Made by a program: the position numbers and the translations under genes. From positions 60,633-124,632 of the forward strand of contig WTGC01000004.1 in the NCBI GenBank assembly GCA_011523705.1: a stretch of 64,000 nt of DNA, written 5' to 3'. Numbering within the stretch: position 1 is the stretch's first letter; each line of letters begins with the position of its first letter. The stretch comes from Chloroflexota bacterium (GTDB taxonomy: Bacteria; Chloroflexota; Anaerolineae; Aggregatilineales; Phototrophicaceae). Positions 9,069 to 17,809 of this stretch are shown here, in pieces. Below the pieces are notes generated by a model. It searched no databases, was not told the DNA's origin, and worked only from the letters and a program-made list of their open reading frames with translations.

Positions 9069-10940
9069 GTGCCAATCACAGCTTTAGCATACTACAAAGT
9101 AAAATCACCCGCTTCAATTCTGGATAGCCCCTCTCGCCATCGTGACGGTGAGGGGCGGCATGACTATGCGGCAAATCGCGCCGGTGCGGGCCTTTCATCA
9201 CGGTCCTTCGCGCTGCGCTTGATCGCCTCCGCGCTGATCATCTTGCTGGCGGGCGTCGCCCAGGCGCAGCGTCCAGCGGCCGCCAAGCATATCGTCCGGC
9301 CCGGCGAAACGCTGGGGCTGATCGCGCAAAATTACGGCGTCGACATCTATACGCTGGCTTCAGCCAATGGCATCAGCAACGCCCACCGCATTGGCGCCTG
9401 GCAGCAGTTGACGATTCCAAACAACGCCGGTCAGCAGCGGGCGGCCGCCGCCGGGGGCGAGACCCACATCGTGCGCCGCGGCGAAACGCTGGATAGCATC
9501 GCCAAGTCTTACGACGTCGCCCTCGGCGACCTCATGGCGCTCAATAATGTCTTCGGCTGGATCTACCCTGGCGATGAACTGGCGCTGCCATTGCCCGGCC
9601 GCGCGGACCCGCAAGACTTGGACACGCCAACCGCGGACTCGGCTTCGAGCTCCGCGACCAGCGGCAATACACACATAGTGCGCGTCGGCGAAACCCTGGG
9701 CACAATCGCCGCCGCCTATGGCATCTCGCTGTATGACTTGCAAGTGGCGAACAATATCTGGGGCTGGATCATCTATGTCGGGCAAGAATTGACGATCCCC
9801 GGCGATGGCCTTGCTGTCATCAACCTTGATGAGGCGGCGGCTCCCGCAGAGAGTCCTGCGCCGACGGAGGCGCGCCCGCCGATTGAGTCCAGCGGCATCA
9901 ACCATACCGTGAAATCCGGCGACACCCTGGCCAAGATTGCGGCCGCCTATGGCGTGTCACTGGATGATCTGCAATCGTTAAATGACATCTGGACCTGGAT
10001 CATCTATGTCGGTCAAGAATTGGAGATTCCCGCCGGAGGAAAGCCTCCGGAAGTGGCGGAAGCGACGGAAGCTTCGTCAGAGTCGGCGCCACCCGTTCAA
10101 TCGCAAGAGCCGGCGACGCCGATTGAGAATCCAGCAACGGCGCCGCAAGCCGATACCCATACCGTCCAGCGCGGCGAAACTTTGTTTCGAATCGCCAAGA
10201 CCTACGGCGTCGACCTGGCTGCCCTGATACGCGCCAACGGCATCGCCGACGCCACTCAGATCCATTCGGGGCTCGTCCTGCGCGTGCGCAATCTCGACGC
10301 CTACACGCCGCCACCGCCCGCCGTGTCGAACAGCTCGGCCTCGCCGCCAGCTACCCAAAGGCAGCCCGCCCCCAGCCGCGAACAATACGTCGTGCGCCGG
10401 GGCGAGAATCTGTCTCAGATTGGGGCGAAGTTGGGCATGAGCTGGCTGGCGATCGCCGAGATCAACGGACTCAGCAATCCTGACGCCTTAAGAGTGGGGG
10501 CGCTGCTTTTGATCCCGACAGCCGAAGAAGCGGCGAAATACGGTCCCGTCCAGCCAACATACAGCGATCCCGGCGCCCGTGTCGGCCGGGGCCGCGAATT
10601 CGTTGTCGTGCTCAGCACGCAAATGGCTTATGCCTACGAAGGCGGCGTACTCCGGCGCAGCGCCCGCATTTCATCGGGCTTGCCCGATACGCCGACAGTG
10701 AAAGGCGACTTCAAGATCCGACGCAAGGTGCGCCGCCAGCGTATGCGCGGGCAAGATTACGACCTGGACAATGTGGAATGGGTGATGTACTTCTACGCCG
10801 GCTACGCCTTCCACGGCACCTGGTGGCACAACAACTTCGGCCGGCCCATGAGCCGCGGCTGCGTCAACATGACCAATACCGATGCCAAGTGGTTCTATGA
10901 ATTCGGCTCCATCGGCACGCCGGTGCACGTGCGAGCCTGA
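9069..10940 (+). CDS. Six-LysM L,D-transpeptidase (YkuD family)
   Basis: An exported peptidoglycan-active enzyme of 623 residues. A hydrophobic export segment is at 48-66 (ALRLIASALIILLAGVAQAQ). Six LysM glycan-binding repeats follow, each starting H-x-V-x-x-G-E/D-T-L or similar, separated by Pro/Ala/Glu-rich linkers. The C-terminal YkuD domain carries the catalytic motif, with His near 582 (FHGTWWHNN) and Cys near 598 (SRGCVNM). L,D-transpeptidases make 3-3 cross-links or attach proteins to peptidoglycan. The start is a GTG after AAAGGAG, giving an unusually long region before the signal peptide; a REP-like hairpin at 9128-9155 lies inside this region, so the start is uncertain. Confidence 0.9.
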   Translation: MPITALAYYKVKSPASILDSPSRHRDGEGRHDYAANRAGAGLSSRSFALRLIASALIILLAGVAQAQRPAAAKHIVRPGETLGLIAQNYGVDIYTLASANGISNAHRIGAWQQLTIPNNAGQQRAAAAGGETHIVRRGETLDSIAKSYDVALGDLMALNNVFGWIYPGDELALPLPGRADPQDLDTPTADSASSSATSGNTHIVRVGETLGTIAAAYGISLYDLQVANNIWGWIIYVGQELTIPGDGLAVINLDEAAAPAESPAPTEARPPIESSGINHTVKSGDTLAKIAAAYGVSLDDLQSLNDIWTWIIYVGQELEIPAGGKPPEVAEATEASSESAPPVQSQEPATPIENPATAPQADTHTVQRGETLFRIAKTYGVDLAALIRANGIADATQIHSGLVLRVRNLDAYTPPPPAVSNSSASPPATQRQPAPSREQYVVRRGENLSQIGAKLGMSWLAIAEINGLSNPDALRVGALLLIPTAEEAAKYGPVQPTYSDPGARVGRGREFVVVLSTQMAYAYEGGVLRRSARISSGLPDTPTVKGDFKIRRKVRRQRMRGQDYDLDNVEWVMYFYAGYAFHGTWWHNNFGRPMSRGCVNMTNTDAKWFYEFGSIGTPVHVRA

Positions 10941-10942
10941 GG

Positions 10943-11515
10943 CTAGCCCGCTGCCGCGCCGTTGAGCCCGAGCTCGGCGGCGCCCTCTTGCATCGCCTTC
11001 AAGACCAGCGGCACGTGAAACTCCCAGACATCAACGCCCAGTATTTCACAGCCATCGATGACATCCTGCCGATTGACGCCGGCGGCAAAGGCTTTGTCCT
11101 TCCATTTCCGGCGGATGCTCCTGACCTTGACATCGCGGATATCCTTGCTCGGCCGCACCAGCGCCACCGCCGTGATCAGGCCCGTCAGTTCATCAACCGC
11201 GTAGAGCGCCTTGTCGCGCAGGGTCACGCGGTCATCAGCCGCCAGCGGACCGTGACTCAGGATCGTGCGGATGTCTTCCTCGCCCAAGCCGCGCTCGCGC
11301 AAGATCGGCGCGCCATCCATCGGGTGCTGCTCCAGCGACGGGTGAATCTCCCAGTCGAAATCGTGCAGCAAGCCGACCAAGCCCCAAGCCTCCGGGTCTT
11401 CGCCGTAATGCTCGGCATAGGCGCGCATGGCGAATTCCACCGCCAGCATGTGCTTGCGAAGGGACTCTGCGCTCACAAATTCACAGACGATCTCGTAAGC
11501 GGTCTGTCTGTCCAA
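10943..11515 (-). CDS. HD-domain (HDIG-type) hydrolase
   Basis: 190 residues. The HD metal-binding phosphohydrolase pattern is visible: an upstream His (RKHMLAVEFAMRAYA), then LVGLLHDFDWEIHP with the HD pair, QHPMDGAPIL, and later DKALYAVDELTGLI. Related proteins are predicted metal-dependent phosphohydrolases acting on nucleotides, but the substrate is unknown. The start is set at TTG 11515 because GGGAGGC precedes it and the upstream in-frame extension is unlike the family. It ends two bases beyond the convergent L,D-transpeptidase stop. Confidence 0.8.
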   Translation of the reverse strand: MDRQTAYEIVCEFVSAESLRKHMLAVEFAMRAYAEHYGEDPEAWGLVGLLHDFDWEIHPSLEQHPMDGAPILRERGLGEEDIRTILSHGPLAADDRVTLRDKALYAVDELTGLITAVALVRPSKDIRDVKVRSIRRKWKDKAFAAGVNRQDVIDGCEILGVDVWEFHVPLVLKAMQEGAAELGLNGAAAG

Positions 11516-11630
11516 TTCTCTGTGCCTCCCAGCCTGCGATAAGCAATGCGCTCTAGTGTTCTCAATATCCGGCGCATTGCAATGCCGAATCCGCTCGTCA
11601 AAGTAACAGCTCTGCAGGCGCGAATGACGG

Positions 11631-11658
11631 TATGTGTCCACGCGACCCTGCGAGTCGC
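11631..11658. repeat. Short palindrome with variant CGTAGACACAG core
   Basis: Reading the minus strand, GCGAC-GTCGC arms (11642-11646 and 11654-11658) are followed by CGTGGACACATA. This is a diverged copy of the core found in the hairpin loops near 11.7, 12.85, 13.93 and 20.52 kb. It lies in the 391-bp gap between the HD-domain gene and the next permease gene, which holds no gene I can support. Confidence 0.5.
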
Positions 11659-11669
11659 CGGCGCGTTTC

Positions 11670-11734
11670 ACCCCATCCCCCCGGCCCCCTTCCCGAAGGT
11701 CTATGTCTACGTGACCCAGCGAGCTAGGGAAGGG
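11670..11734. repeat. REP-like hairpin with inserted CGTAGACATAG core
   Basis: Arms CCCTTCCC (11687-11694) and GGGAAGGG (11727-11734), preceded by the G/C-rich flank CACCCCATCCCCCCGG. The 32-base loop carries CTATGTCTACG (11701-11711), the reverse complement of CGTAGACATAG, plus the family loop word CAGCGAGC that also occurs in the copies at 19.70 and 34.16 kb. Confidence 0.75.
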
Positions 11735-11823
11735 AGAGCTAGCGATGGCGGGTTTTCGCGTTAAATGGATTCGATGGGCTTAGGGCGCTTTTCTCTCCCA
11801 TCCCCGTGACACCAACGTCTTGT

Positions 11824-11846
11824 AGGGGCGAGACTTGTCTCGCCCT
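11824..11846. repeat. Short hairpin AGGGGCGAGAC / GTCTCGCCCT
   Basis: A 10-bp stem with a two-base loop. It resembles the GGGCGACC type of repeat and the copy at 19468-19488. It lies about 60 bp beyond the end of the second permease gene and could act as a terminator-like or mRNA-stabilising hairpin. No T-tract follows. Confidence 0.55.
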
Positions 11847-11906
11847 AGCGCTCCATCAACGTGCTGCAAATGCGAGAGTATGGGATTAGGCGCGATTTAC
11901 TTCCAA

Positions 11907-12755
11907 CTAACCCTTCACTGCCCCAAAGGTGATGCCACGAATCAGGTACTTCTGCGCAAACAAAGCGAAGACAATCATCGGCAAGATCATGACCACGCTC
12001 ATCGCCGCCATCGGTCCCCACTGAATGCCCTTATCGCTGACGAAGCCGGCCACCGCAATCGACAGCACACTGGCTTTGCGCCGCGCGACGCTCGACGCGA
12101 TCAAGAATTCATTCCAGGATAAGAAAGCCGTCAATATCGCGGCGGCCGAAACGCTCGGCATCACAATCGGCAGTACGACACGGCGAAATCGCTGGAGCAC
12201 GCTCGCGCCATCGACGATAGCCGCCTCTTCGATCTCTCGTGGCAAGTCTTGAAATACCACGAGCATCAGCCAGGTCACGAAGGGAATCGTGATGCCCAGC
12301 TGCCCGATGATGATGGCCCAAACGGTATCCAGCAGGTCAAGCTCCCGCATGACCAGGAAGAATGGAATCACGGTGGTGACGCGCGGATAAAAGCGAATGA
12401 ATAGAAATATGAAGGTCACGCCGGCCAGGATCTTCGCCGCTAGCCGCATTCGCGCCAACCCGTAAGCGGCCAATGTGCCGCTGATGATGGTGATGCCGGT
12501 CGTCCACAGCGTCACCGTGAAGCTGTTGCGGAAATGACGTAAGGTCTTGCTGTCTTCAAACAGGTCGCGATAATGCTCCAAGGTCACCGCCGACGGCAGA
12601 ATCGTCGGGGGCACGGTCAAGAATTCGCGCGGCAGTTTGACGCTGTTGATGACCAGGTAGGCGAGCGGAACCAACACCACCAGACAAGCGATGAGCAATA
12701 TCAAACCATGCGCCATAGCGAGGGCGCGCTGCTTGGCTGATCGTTGCCGCTTCAT
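11907..12755 (-). CDS. Carbohydrate ABC transporter permease, MalG-type
   Basis: An inner-membrane permease of the second sugar importer, 282 residues. The first helix is GLILLIACLVVLVPLAYLVINSV, followed by the periplasmic segment KLPREFLTVPPTILPSAVTLEHY typical of MalG proteins. The EAA loop is EIEEAAIVDGASVLQRFRRVVLPI around 190-215, which binds the ATPase. The gene is last in the operon after a binding protein and a MalF-type permease, with a hairpin repeat between the two permease genes. No ATPase is present nearby. The ribosome-binding site is weak (AGGCA). Confidence 0.92.
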   Translation of the reverse strand: MKRQRSAKQRALAMAHGLILLIACLVVLVPLAYLVINSVKLPREFLTVPPTILPSAVTLEHYRDLFEDSKTLRHFRNSFTVTLWTTGITIISGTLAAYGLARMRLAAKILAGVTFIFLFIRFYPRVTTVIPFFLVMRELDLLDTVWAIIIGQLGITIPFVTWLMLVVFQDLPREIEEAAIVDGASVLQRFRRVVLPIVMPSVSAAAILTAFLSWNEFLIASSVARRKASVLSIAVAGFVSDKGIQWGPMAAMSVVMILPMIVFALFAQKYLIRGITFGAVKG

Positions 12756-12770
12756 TGCCTGTTTTGCCTA

Positions 12771-12869
12771 CCCCTCCCCCAACTACACACGCTTTCCCCC
12801 TCCCACACTCCCCAGTGGGGGATGCACCCCTCAGCATCAGCGCGCGTAGACACTGCGCGACGGGAGGGG
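12771..12869. repeat. Compound REP-like hairpin with CGTAGACACTG core
   Basis: Outer arms CCCCTCCC (12771-12778) and GGGAGGGG (12862-12869) enclose a smaller CCCC-AGT-GGGG hairpin and the core CGTAGACACTG (12845-12855). It fills much of the 204-bp gap between the two permease genes of the second ABC operon. Confidence 0.7.
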
Positions 12870-12959
12870 AGATTTGCTAGCGCGCTCGTTTATCGCAACC
12901 AGCTGGATTTTGCTTAGCCCGCGACAGCATACTCGCAAAGCCCGAGTCCGCCTTCGCCA

Positions 12960-13877
12960 TCACCAGTCCCGGCGCTGATACCAAAACACCAGGCCGATCG
13001 ACAGGCTGGCAAAGATCATAAATATCCACGAGGAGGCCGCCGCCGCACCGAAGTTAAAGCTGCGTAAGCCCAGCGTGTAAATGTAGTAGGTCAAGGTGTA
13101 CGTGCTATAGCCCGGTCCGCCGAAGGTCAATGAATAAATCGAATCCAGCGACAAAAGCGATTCCAGCATGCGAAACACCAGGGTCAACAGCAGCAGCGGC
13201 ATCAGCAGCGGCAGCTCGACGTAGAGGAAGGTCTGCCAGCGAGAGGCGCCGTCTATCGCCGCCACTTCCAGCAAGTCCTCGGGGATGCTCGCGATGGCCG
13301 CGCCAACCACCAGCAAGACGAAAGGCGTCCACTGCCAGGTATCCAGAAGAATCACCGACACGATCGCCCAATCCGGCGACGCCAGCCACTCCGGTCCCTT
13401 TACGCCGATCATGCTCAGCAGATGATTGACTAGCCCGGCGCGCGAATTGAGCAGGATGCGCCACAAAGTGCCGGCCGCCACCGGCGCGATCACCATGGGC
13501 AGTATCAGCAGCGTGCGGATCGCCCGCATGCGCCAGCTGGAGCCCATCGTCAAATAAGCCAGGCAGATGCCCAGCGTCATCTGCAGCACCAGCGCGCCGC
13601 CGGTGATGAAGACGCTGTTGCGAACGGAACGCCGGAAGGTCTCGTCCGAGAGCTCCTTGACGAAATTCTCCAGCCCGACGAAACCCTTGGGCGTCTGCGA
13701 CTCGGTCAGCACCCAGTCTGTTACCGAGAGGAAAGCCGAGTAGGCGAGCGGGTAGAACTGCACCGCCACCACAATGATGAAGGCCGGAACGACAAAGAGA
13801 ATCATCCAGGGCAACTCATGCCGGCGATGCCAATTGGCTGTCGAGTTGCTTGTTCTGGTCGCGGCGGACGAAGTCAT
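12960..13877 (-). CDS. Carbohydrate ABC transporter permease, MalF/UgpA-type
   Basis: The second membrane component of the importer, 305 residues. A polar N-terminus is followed by helix one (LPWMILFVVPAFIIVVAVQFYPLAYSAF), the segment TDWVLTESQTPKGFVGLENF typical of UgpA/MalF proteins, and the EAA loop (IPEDLLEVAAIDGASRWQTFLYVELP). FGGPGYSTYTLTYYIY near the C-terminus is also family-typical. Ser/Thr-rich N-terminal residues follow a poorly conserved start; the ATG at 13877 lacks a clear ribosome-binding site, so the start is uncertain by some residues. Binding-protein gene upstream, MalG-type permease gene downstream. Confidence 0.92.
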   Translation of the reverse strand: MTSSAATRTSNSTANWHRRHELPWMILFVVPAFIIVVAVQFYPLAYSAFLSVTDWVLTESQTPKGFVGLENFVKELSDETFRRSVRNSVFITGGALVLQMTLGICLAYLTMGSSWRMRAIRTLLILPMVIAPVAAGTLWRILLNSRAGLVNHLLSMIGVKGPEWLASPDWAIVSVILLDTWQWTPFVLLVVGAAIASIPEDLLEVAAIDGASRWQTFLYVELPLLMPLLLLTLVFRMLESLLSLDSIYSLTFGGPGYSTYTLTYYIYTLGLRSFNFGAAAASSWIFMIFASLSIGLVFWYQRRDW

Positions 13878-13910
13878 TAATCCGCAATTCGGTTATCGTC
13901 AGAAATCGGG

Positions 13911-13956
13911 AGGGCGACTCACAGCCGCGCGTAGACACAGCGGGTCAGTCGCCCCT
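13911..13956. repeat. REP-like hairpin GGGCGACT..AGTCGCCC with CGTAGACACAG core
   Basis: Arms AGGGCGACT (13911-13919) and AGTCGCCCCT (13947-13956), with CGTAGACACAG at 13930-13940 in the loop and CTACA just after the right arm. Compared with the compact copies at 19.51, 36.29 and 37.37 kb, the loop is enlarged by about 20 bases containing the core. It sits between the binding-protein and permease genes. Confidence 0.8.
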
Positions 13957-14009
13957 ACAGACTCCGCTACAACAGGCGATCCATGAATCGCCCGTATAGC
14001 CTTAATTGG

Positions 14010-15293
14010 CTAGCCCTCTTGCATCTGCCCCTGCGCCATCGCCGACTGCACCAGTCCTTCCGGCACCTCCAGCTCGGCCCAATCGGTCAGCGTAGCATCC
14101 AGCGTTTCTTCGGCGGTGGCGGCGCCGATGATGAACTCGCTCATGTGGCGGAAGAAGACCTCAAAGGCGGCGAAAATCCAGGGCACCGTCTCGGCCCGAT
14201 TCAGGTTCGCCACCATCGCCGGGAAGTCATGGCTGTACTGCTCGATCAGTTCCGGATCTTCGTACGTGCTCAAGAAGGGCGAGCCTACACCCAACTCGAC
14301 AAAGCGCCGCTTGGCCTCTTCCTCGGTGATGTAATACTTGATCCATTCCCAAGCCGCTTCCGGGTTCTCGCTGTAGCCCGAAATGAAAAGATTCCAGGCC
14401 GACAGGAAGGGGAAGCCCGGACCCGGGAAGGTCGCCGTCGCCCAATTGTCGACCACCAGCGACGCATCGGGATCTTGCGCCGCCGCCCGTACAAAGCTGA
14501 CCCAGCAGATCATCGTCGCCGCTTTGCCCGTGAGGAAGACAGAGTTGGCTTCGTCAATGCTCAATCCGGTGGCGCCCTCGGGATTGTAATCCAGCAAGCT
14601 CTTCAACTGATTCAGGGAGGCGATGGCTTCATCGTGTTCCAGCGCGTAATTGCCATCCGCATCCACCAGATAGCTATCGTACATGCCCAAGAAGATGGCG
14701 GCCGCCTGCTCCGAAGCGCCAAAAGCGAAGACGTTCGGCGCGATGTCCGTGCCTTCCAAATGCATCTCGAGCTCGCCTAGCACCGCGATGAAATCGTCCC
14801 AGGTCTCCCAGTCGGCGGAAATGCCCGCTTCCTCGAAGATATCGGTGCGATAGATCAAACCGTAGGCATCGGCGCTGTAAGGGATGCCGATCCGCTTGCC
14901 GTCAAAGTAGGCGGAGGGACCCTGCTTGGTCAAGCCTTCGATCATGGAGCCGCCCCACATATCGCGCTCGATGAAGTCATCCAGCGGATGCATCTGACCC
15001 CAAACGCTGCCGATCCAGAAGTCGCCCGAAATCACATCGAATTCGCCCGTGCCCGTCGCCAGATCGGTGATGTTGTTCTGCACCAAGACCACAAAGGGCG
15101 ACGCCACGATCTCGAGCTCGATGCCGGTCGCTTCCTCGAAGCCGGCTTCCAGCTGCTCGGCGCCGACGTCATAGGTGCCCGACTGCATGAAGTTGGTCAC
15201 AATTTCGGCGCCGGCATGGGGCATGTCCTGCGCCAGCGCGCCAGCTGGGAGGAGGAGGGTCAGCATGAGTAGGAATAGCATTGCTTTCTTCAT
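14010..15293 (-). CDS. Extracellular sugar-binding protein (ABC transporter, family 1)
   Basis: The receptor of the second sugar importer, 427 residues. The start MKKAMLFLLMLTLLLPAGALAQ is chosen because it opens a good signal peptide and follows GAGGTACAG. Type 1 binding-protein hallmarks are GTYDVGAEQLEAGFEEATGIELEIV, GEFDVISGDFWIGS, IPYSADAYGLIYRTDIFEEAGI and NPEAAWEWIKYYITEEEAKRRFVE. There is no lipobox. It is first in the operon, followed by a hairpin repeat and then two permease genes. The substrate cannot be told from sequence. Confidence 0.92.
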   Translation of the reverse strand: MKKAMLFLLMLTLLLPAGALAQDMPHAGAEIVTNFMQSGTYDVGAEQLEAGFEEATGIELEIVASPFVVLVQNNITDLATGTGEFDVISGDFWIGSVWGQMHPLDDFIERDMWGGSMIEGLTKQGPSAYFDGKRIGIPYSADAYGLIYRTDIFEEAGISADWETWDDFIAVLGELEMHLEGTDIAPNVFAFGASEQAAAIFLGMYDSYLVDADGNYALEHDEAIASLNQLKSLLDYNPEGATGLSIDEANSVFLTGKAATMICWVSFVRAAAQDPDASLVVDNWATATFPGPGFPFLSAWNLFISGYSENPEAAWEWIKYYITEEEAKRRFVELGVGSPFLSTYEDPELIEQYSHDFPAMVANLNRAETVPWIFAAFEVFFRHMSEFIIGAATAEETLDATLTDWAELEVPEGLVQSAMAQGQMQEG

Positions 15294-15537
15294 TTTCTGT
15301 ACCTCGTACTGTGAATGTGCGAAATCGAAAATTGCTGAATGCTGGAATGCGCGAATGGCAATCGTCACCTCCCTGGTCTGCGTGGACGGGCTGCGGTGAA
15401 GCTACGATGGTGATGGTGGGATTATAACGGGGTTGGGCGGGGTTGGCGAACTAAAGGAAATTTGTTCAGCCTGGCGAAGCGGGAGGAATCGAGGATGTTG
15501 GCGTACTTTAGGCTTGAATTCATGTGGTTGTTCAAGC

Positions 15538-16308
15538 CTAACGTGCAGAATCGGGTAAATCCCCAATATCAGCCCGATCCGTTATGTACCCAGTCAAGTC
15601 TTGAATAGCTGCAGCCACCGAGCCAAACGTTTTCAATACAATTTCGTCTTGTTCAGTCTTCATTAGTACTTCTACCGAGGATATCCGACGTGGCAACGTG
15701 GAAATATCTGTATCCAGCACATAGGCCACCGCATTAATCAATTCATCTTGAATATCTGACACAAGCTCTTTTGATATCCGTATTCTGTCGGATTCGTTCA
15801 ACCGGGTAAAGGTATTCCATGCTTCTCGCGGCCAGTCTCCAGCGCCGCTCTCTGGCCAATCAAACGCTACGTCATACCCGTAAAGAATATCGACAATGCT
15901 ATCGAATGAGACCTCAAAAAGTTGAACGCCGAAACTAGACATGAGCGCCTTTGAAGGCTCAGACCAACGACCACCTAACACCGCTATCGATTTACGAATC
16001 GTCGGATGCGTTTTCCTAAGATTGTAATGAGCAGTGCAGAGCCAGCTAGCCTTGTCCCTGTTGTGCTTTTTGTATCGGATATACTTAGGCTCGATGATGA
16101 TGATGGGCTTATCGTCTCGATCATATACGACGGCATCAATCTGGTATGTGTTGCCCGTGCCATTGGTGAGACGCGAAGGCCGTATAGTATGTCCACGCGC
16201 CGCGACTTCATTTTGAAGACAATCTATCACACCGCGTTCAAAAAGTTTTCCAACAGCTTCTCCTAGCGCGCTACTAGGATTTGATACCCTTCTTGAGGTT
16301 TCCGCCAC
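15538..16308 (-). CDS. PD-(D/E)XK restriction endonuclease of a type II system
   Basis: 256 residues. The nuclease core is readable: Asp58 in YQIDAVVYDRDDKP and Glu73-Pro-Lys75 in IIIIEPKYI give the D-X14-EXK arrangement of PD-(D/E)XK enzymes, which cut DNA with metal ions. The gene starts 10 bp after the stop of a DNA methyltransferase gene on the same strand, the standard layout for a restriction-modification pair. The recognition site is unknown. Codon use is richer in A and T than in the neighbours, a sign of transfer. It could also be a nuclease of a different defence module, but the pairing argues for type II. Confidence 0.75.
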   Translation of the reverse strand: MAETSRRVSNPSSALGEAVGKLFERGVIDCLQNEVAARGHTIRPSRLTNGTGNTYQIDAVVYDRDDKPIIIIEPKYIRYKKHNRDKASWLCTAHYNLRKTHPTIRKSIAVLGGRWSEPSKALMSSFGVQLFEVSFDSIVDILYGYDVAFDWPESGAGDWPREAWNTFTRLNESDRIRISKELVSDIQDELINAVAYVLDTDISTLPRRISSVEVLMKTEQDEIVLKTFGSVAAAIQDLTGYITDRADIGDLPDSAR

Positions 16309-16318
16309 CAGGCTAATC

Positions 16319-17626
16319 CTATCTTGTTATGGTAACAATGCTCTCGCGCAGGGGAACTTTGTGCCGCTGCGAGTTACCAGCCCATTTGTCGCCCCTTGTT
16401 CGGATGACCTGAATGTCGAAGTGCGAGAAGCCGACTGCCAAGGCTAATTCGCCTATAAGTTCATCTGTCCGAACATGAACTCCATAGGGGGCAGAATCTC
16501 CCAGAACTAGTATAAACGGCTGGCCGCTCTTCAATACGCAGTATACGCCTTCAATCACCTTCAACATGTCTTCAAAATATCCTGCAACCATAATGTCGTA
16601 GCTTTTCTTACCGCCCTTTTCGAGCCGCAACTTCGAAAGCCGATGCACGATGTCCTGTATCTCTTCATAGATCGCGTTGCTTGCATGGCGGACATTAGGA
16701 CTCAGCATCAGTTTGTCCATCTGATTTCGTCTAATCTGTGTGGTCGCGGCGACCATTAAGTGGTCACGAACTTCCCGAGTGATGTCGCCCCAAGTATCGT
16801 AAATGCCCCAGAAATAAGTTTCCAAGCGCGTGCGGTCCGCGTAATCATAGTTGTTAAGGTATGGTGGTGATGTCAAGACCATGTCAACGCTATTGTTATC
16901 AATGTATTTTTCTATTTTGCGGGCGTCACCGTTGTATAGTTCATGTTTCGAAATGGGAAAATCTGAGACCTCGCATTCGAAAACATCATTCACCATCATT
17001 TGTACGCGCTTCGGAAATTCTTCAAACGCCTCTCGATGTACCGTTCTTTTGGCATGTTTGCTAGGAGCAATGTACGGCCATCCCGCGCCTGCTGATGTTA
17101 CGTCCCTCAATGTGGCGGTTAATGCAACCTTGAAAAAATCCTTGTGCGCAGATGGGCATTCATGTCCTAAAATCGCAATTCTTAGAGCAAGCAACTGCCG
17201 AAGATTATCCTCAGTGAAGCACTTGTAGACGAGCGCTGGCCATACACCGTTACACTTGACGAGCTTTGAACAAATTCCCTTCGCTTTGCTCTGAATCGCC
17301 TCGGCGTCTTCTTCTATTGATCCAATGTCGTACTCCGAATGCAGCTTGGTCTTTGCAATCCAATAGACAAATGGGTGTGCTTCAATCCCAATGGAGTTAA
17401 CTCCCTTCGCCTTAGCCGCAAGAGAGGTTGTCCCGCTGCCGACAAACGGATCCAGTATCGTGTGATCGCTGTCAAGCATGTATTCGTCGATTTTCGCTTC
17501 TACAAGTTTGTGGGAGTATCCGGCCGGGTATGTAAACCAGCGATGTATCGGAGCACGCAGACTATCTTGAAATGAACCGTATTTCTCAATCGTCTTGGCT
17601 GTTGGCCGGGTGTCAGTCATAACCAT
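16319..17626 (-). CDS. Site-specific DNA methyltransferase (N4-cytosine/N6-adenine class)
   Basis: 435 residues; transfers a methyl group from S-adenosylmethionine to an exocyclic amino group in DNA, protecting host sites from the adjacent nuclease. Motif I, DPFVGSGTT, is at 59-67, and catalytic motif IV, TSPPYLNNYDY, near 250; this motif order is that of the beta class, and SPPY is common in N4-cytosine enzymes. An extra segment between the motifs (about 100-230) probably holds the target-recognition region. The ATG at 17626 is preferred over an upstream TTG because CGGAG lies six bases before it. Base composition is noticeably more AT-rich than that of fumC next door. Confidence 0.88.
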   Translation of the reverse strand: MVMTDTRPTAKTIEKYGSFQDSLRAPIHRWFTYPAGYSHKLVEAKIDEYMLDSDHTILDPFVGSGTTSLAAKAKGVNSIGIEAHPFVYWIAKTKLHSEYDIGSIEEDAEAIQSKAKGICSKLVKCNGVWPALVYKCFTEDNLRQLLALRIAILGHECPSAHKDFFKVALTATLRDVTSAGAGWPYIAPSKHAKRTVHREAFEEFPKRVQMMVNDVFECEVSDFPISKHELYNGDARKIEKYIDNNSVDMVLTSPPYLNNYDYADRTRLETYFWGIYDTWGDITREVRDHLMVAATTQIRRNQMDKLMLSPNVRHASNAIYEEIQDIVHRLSKLRLEKGGKKSYDIMVAGYFEDMLKVIEGVYCVLKSGQPFILVLGDSAPYGVHVRTDELIGELALAVGFSHFDIQVIRTRGDKWAGNSQRHKVPLRESIVTITR

Positions 17627-17809
17627 ATTTGACTCCGATGACAATTAATGAAGACATGATACATAAAGTGTACCATCGCTGGAACAAATGTGCCAACAAG
17701 TTTAACAGAAACCGCGACCATTCATTCACCCCATTCACCCCAATCCACACTAAAATACCCACAGAGTGCGCCTTACCAATCACAGACCCCGACCGCGCAG
17801 AAACCAACG

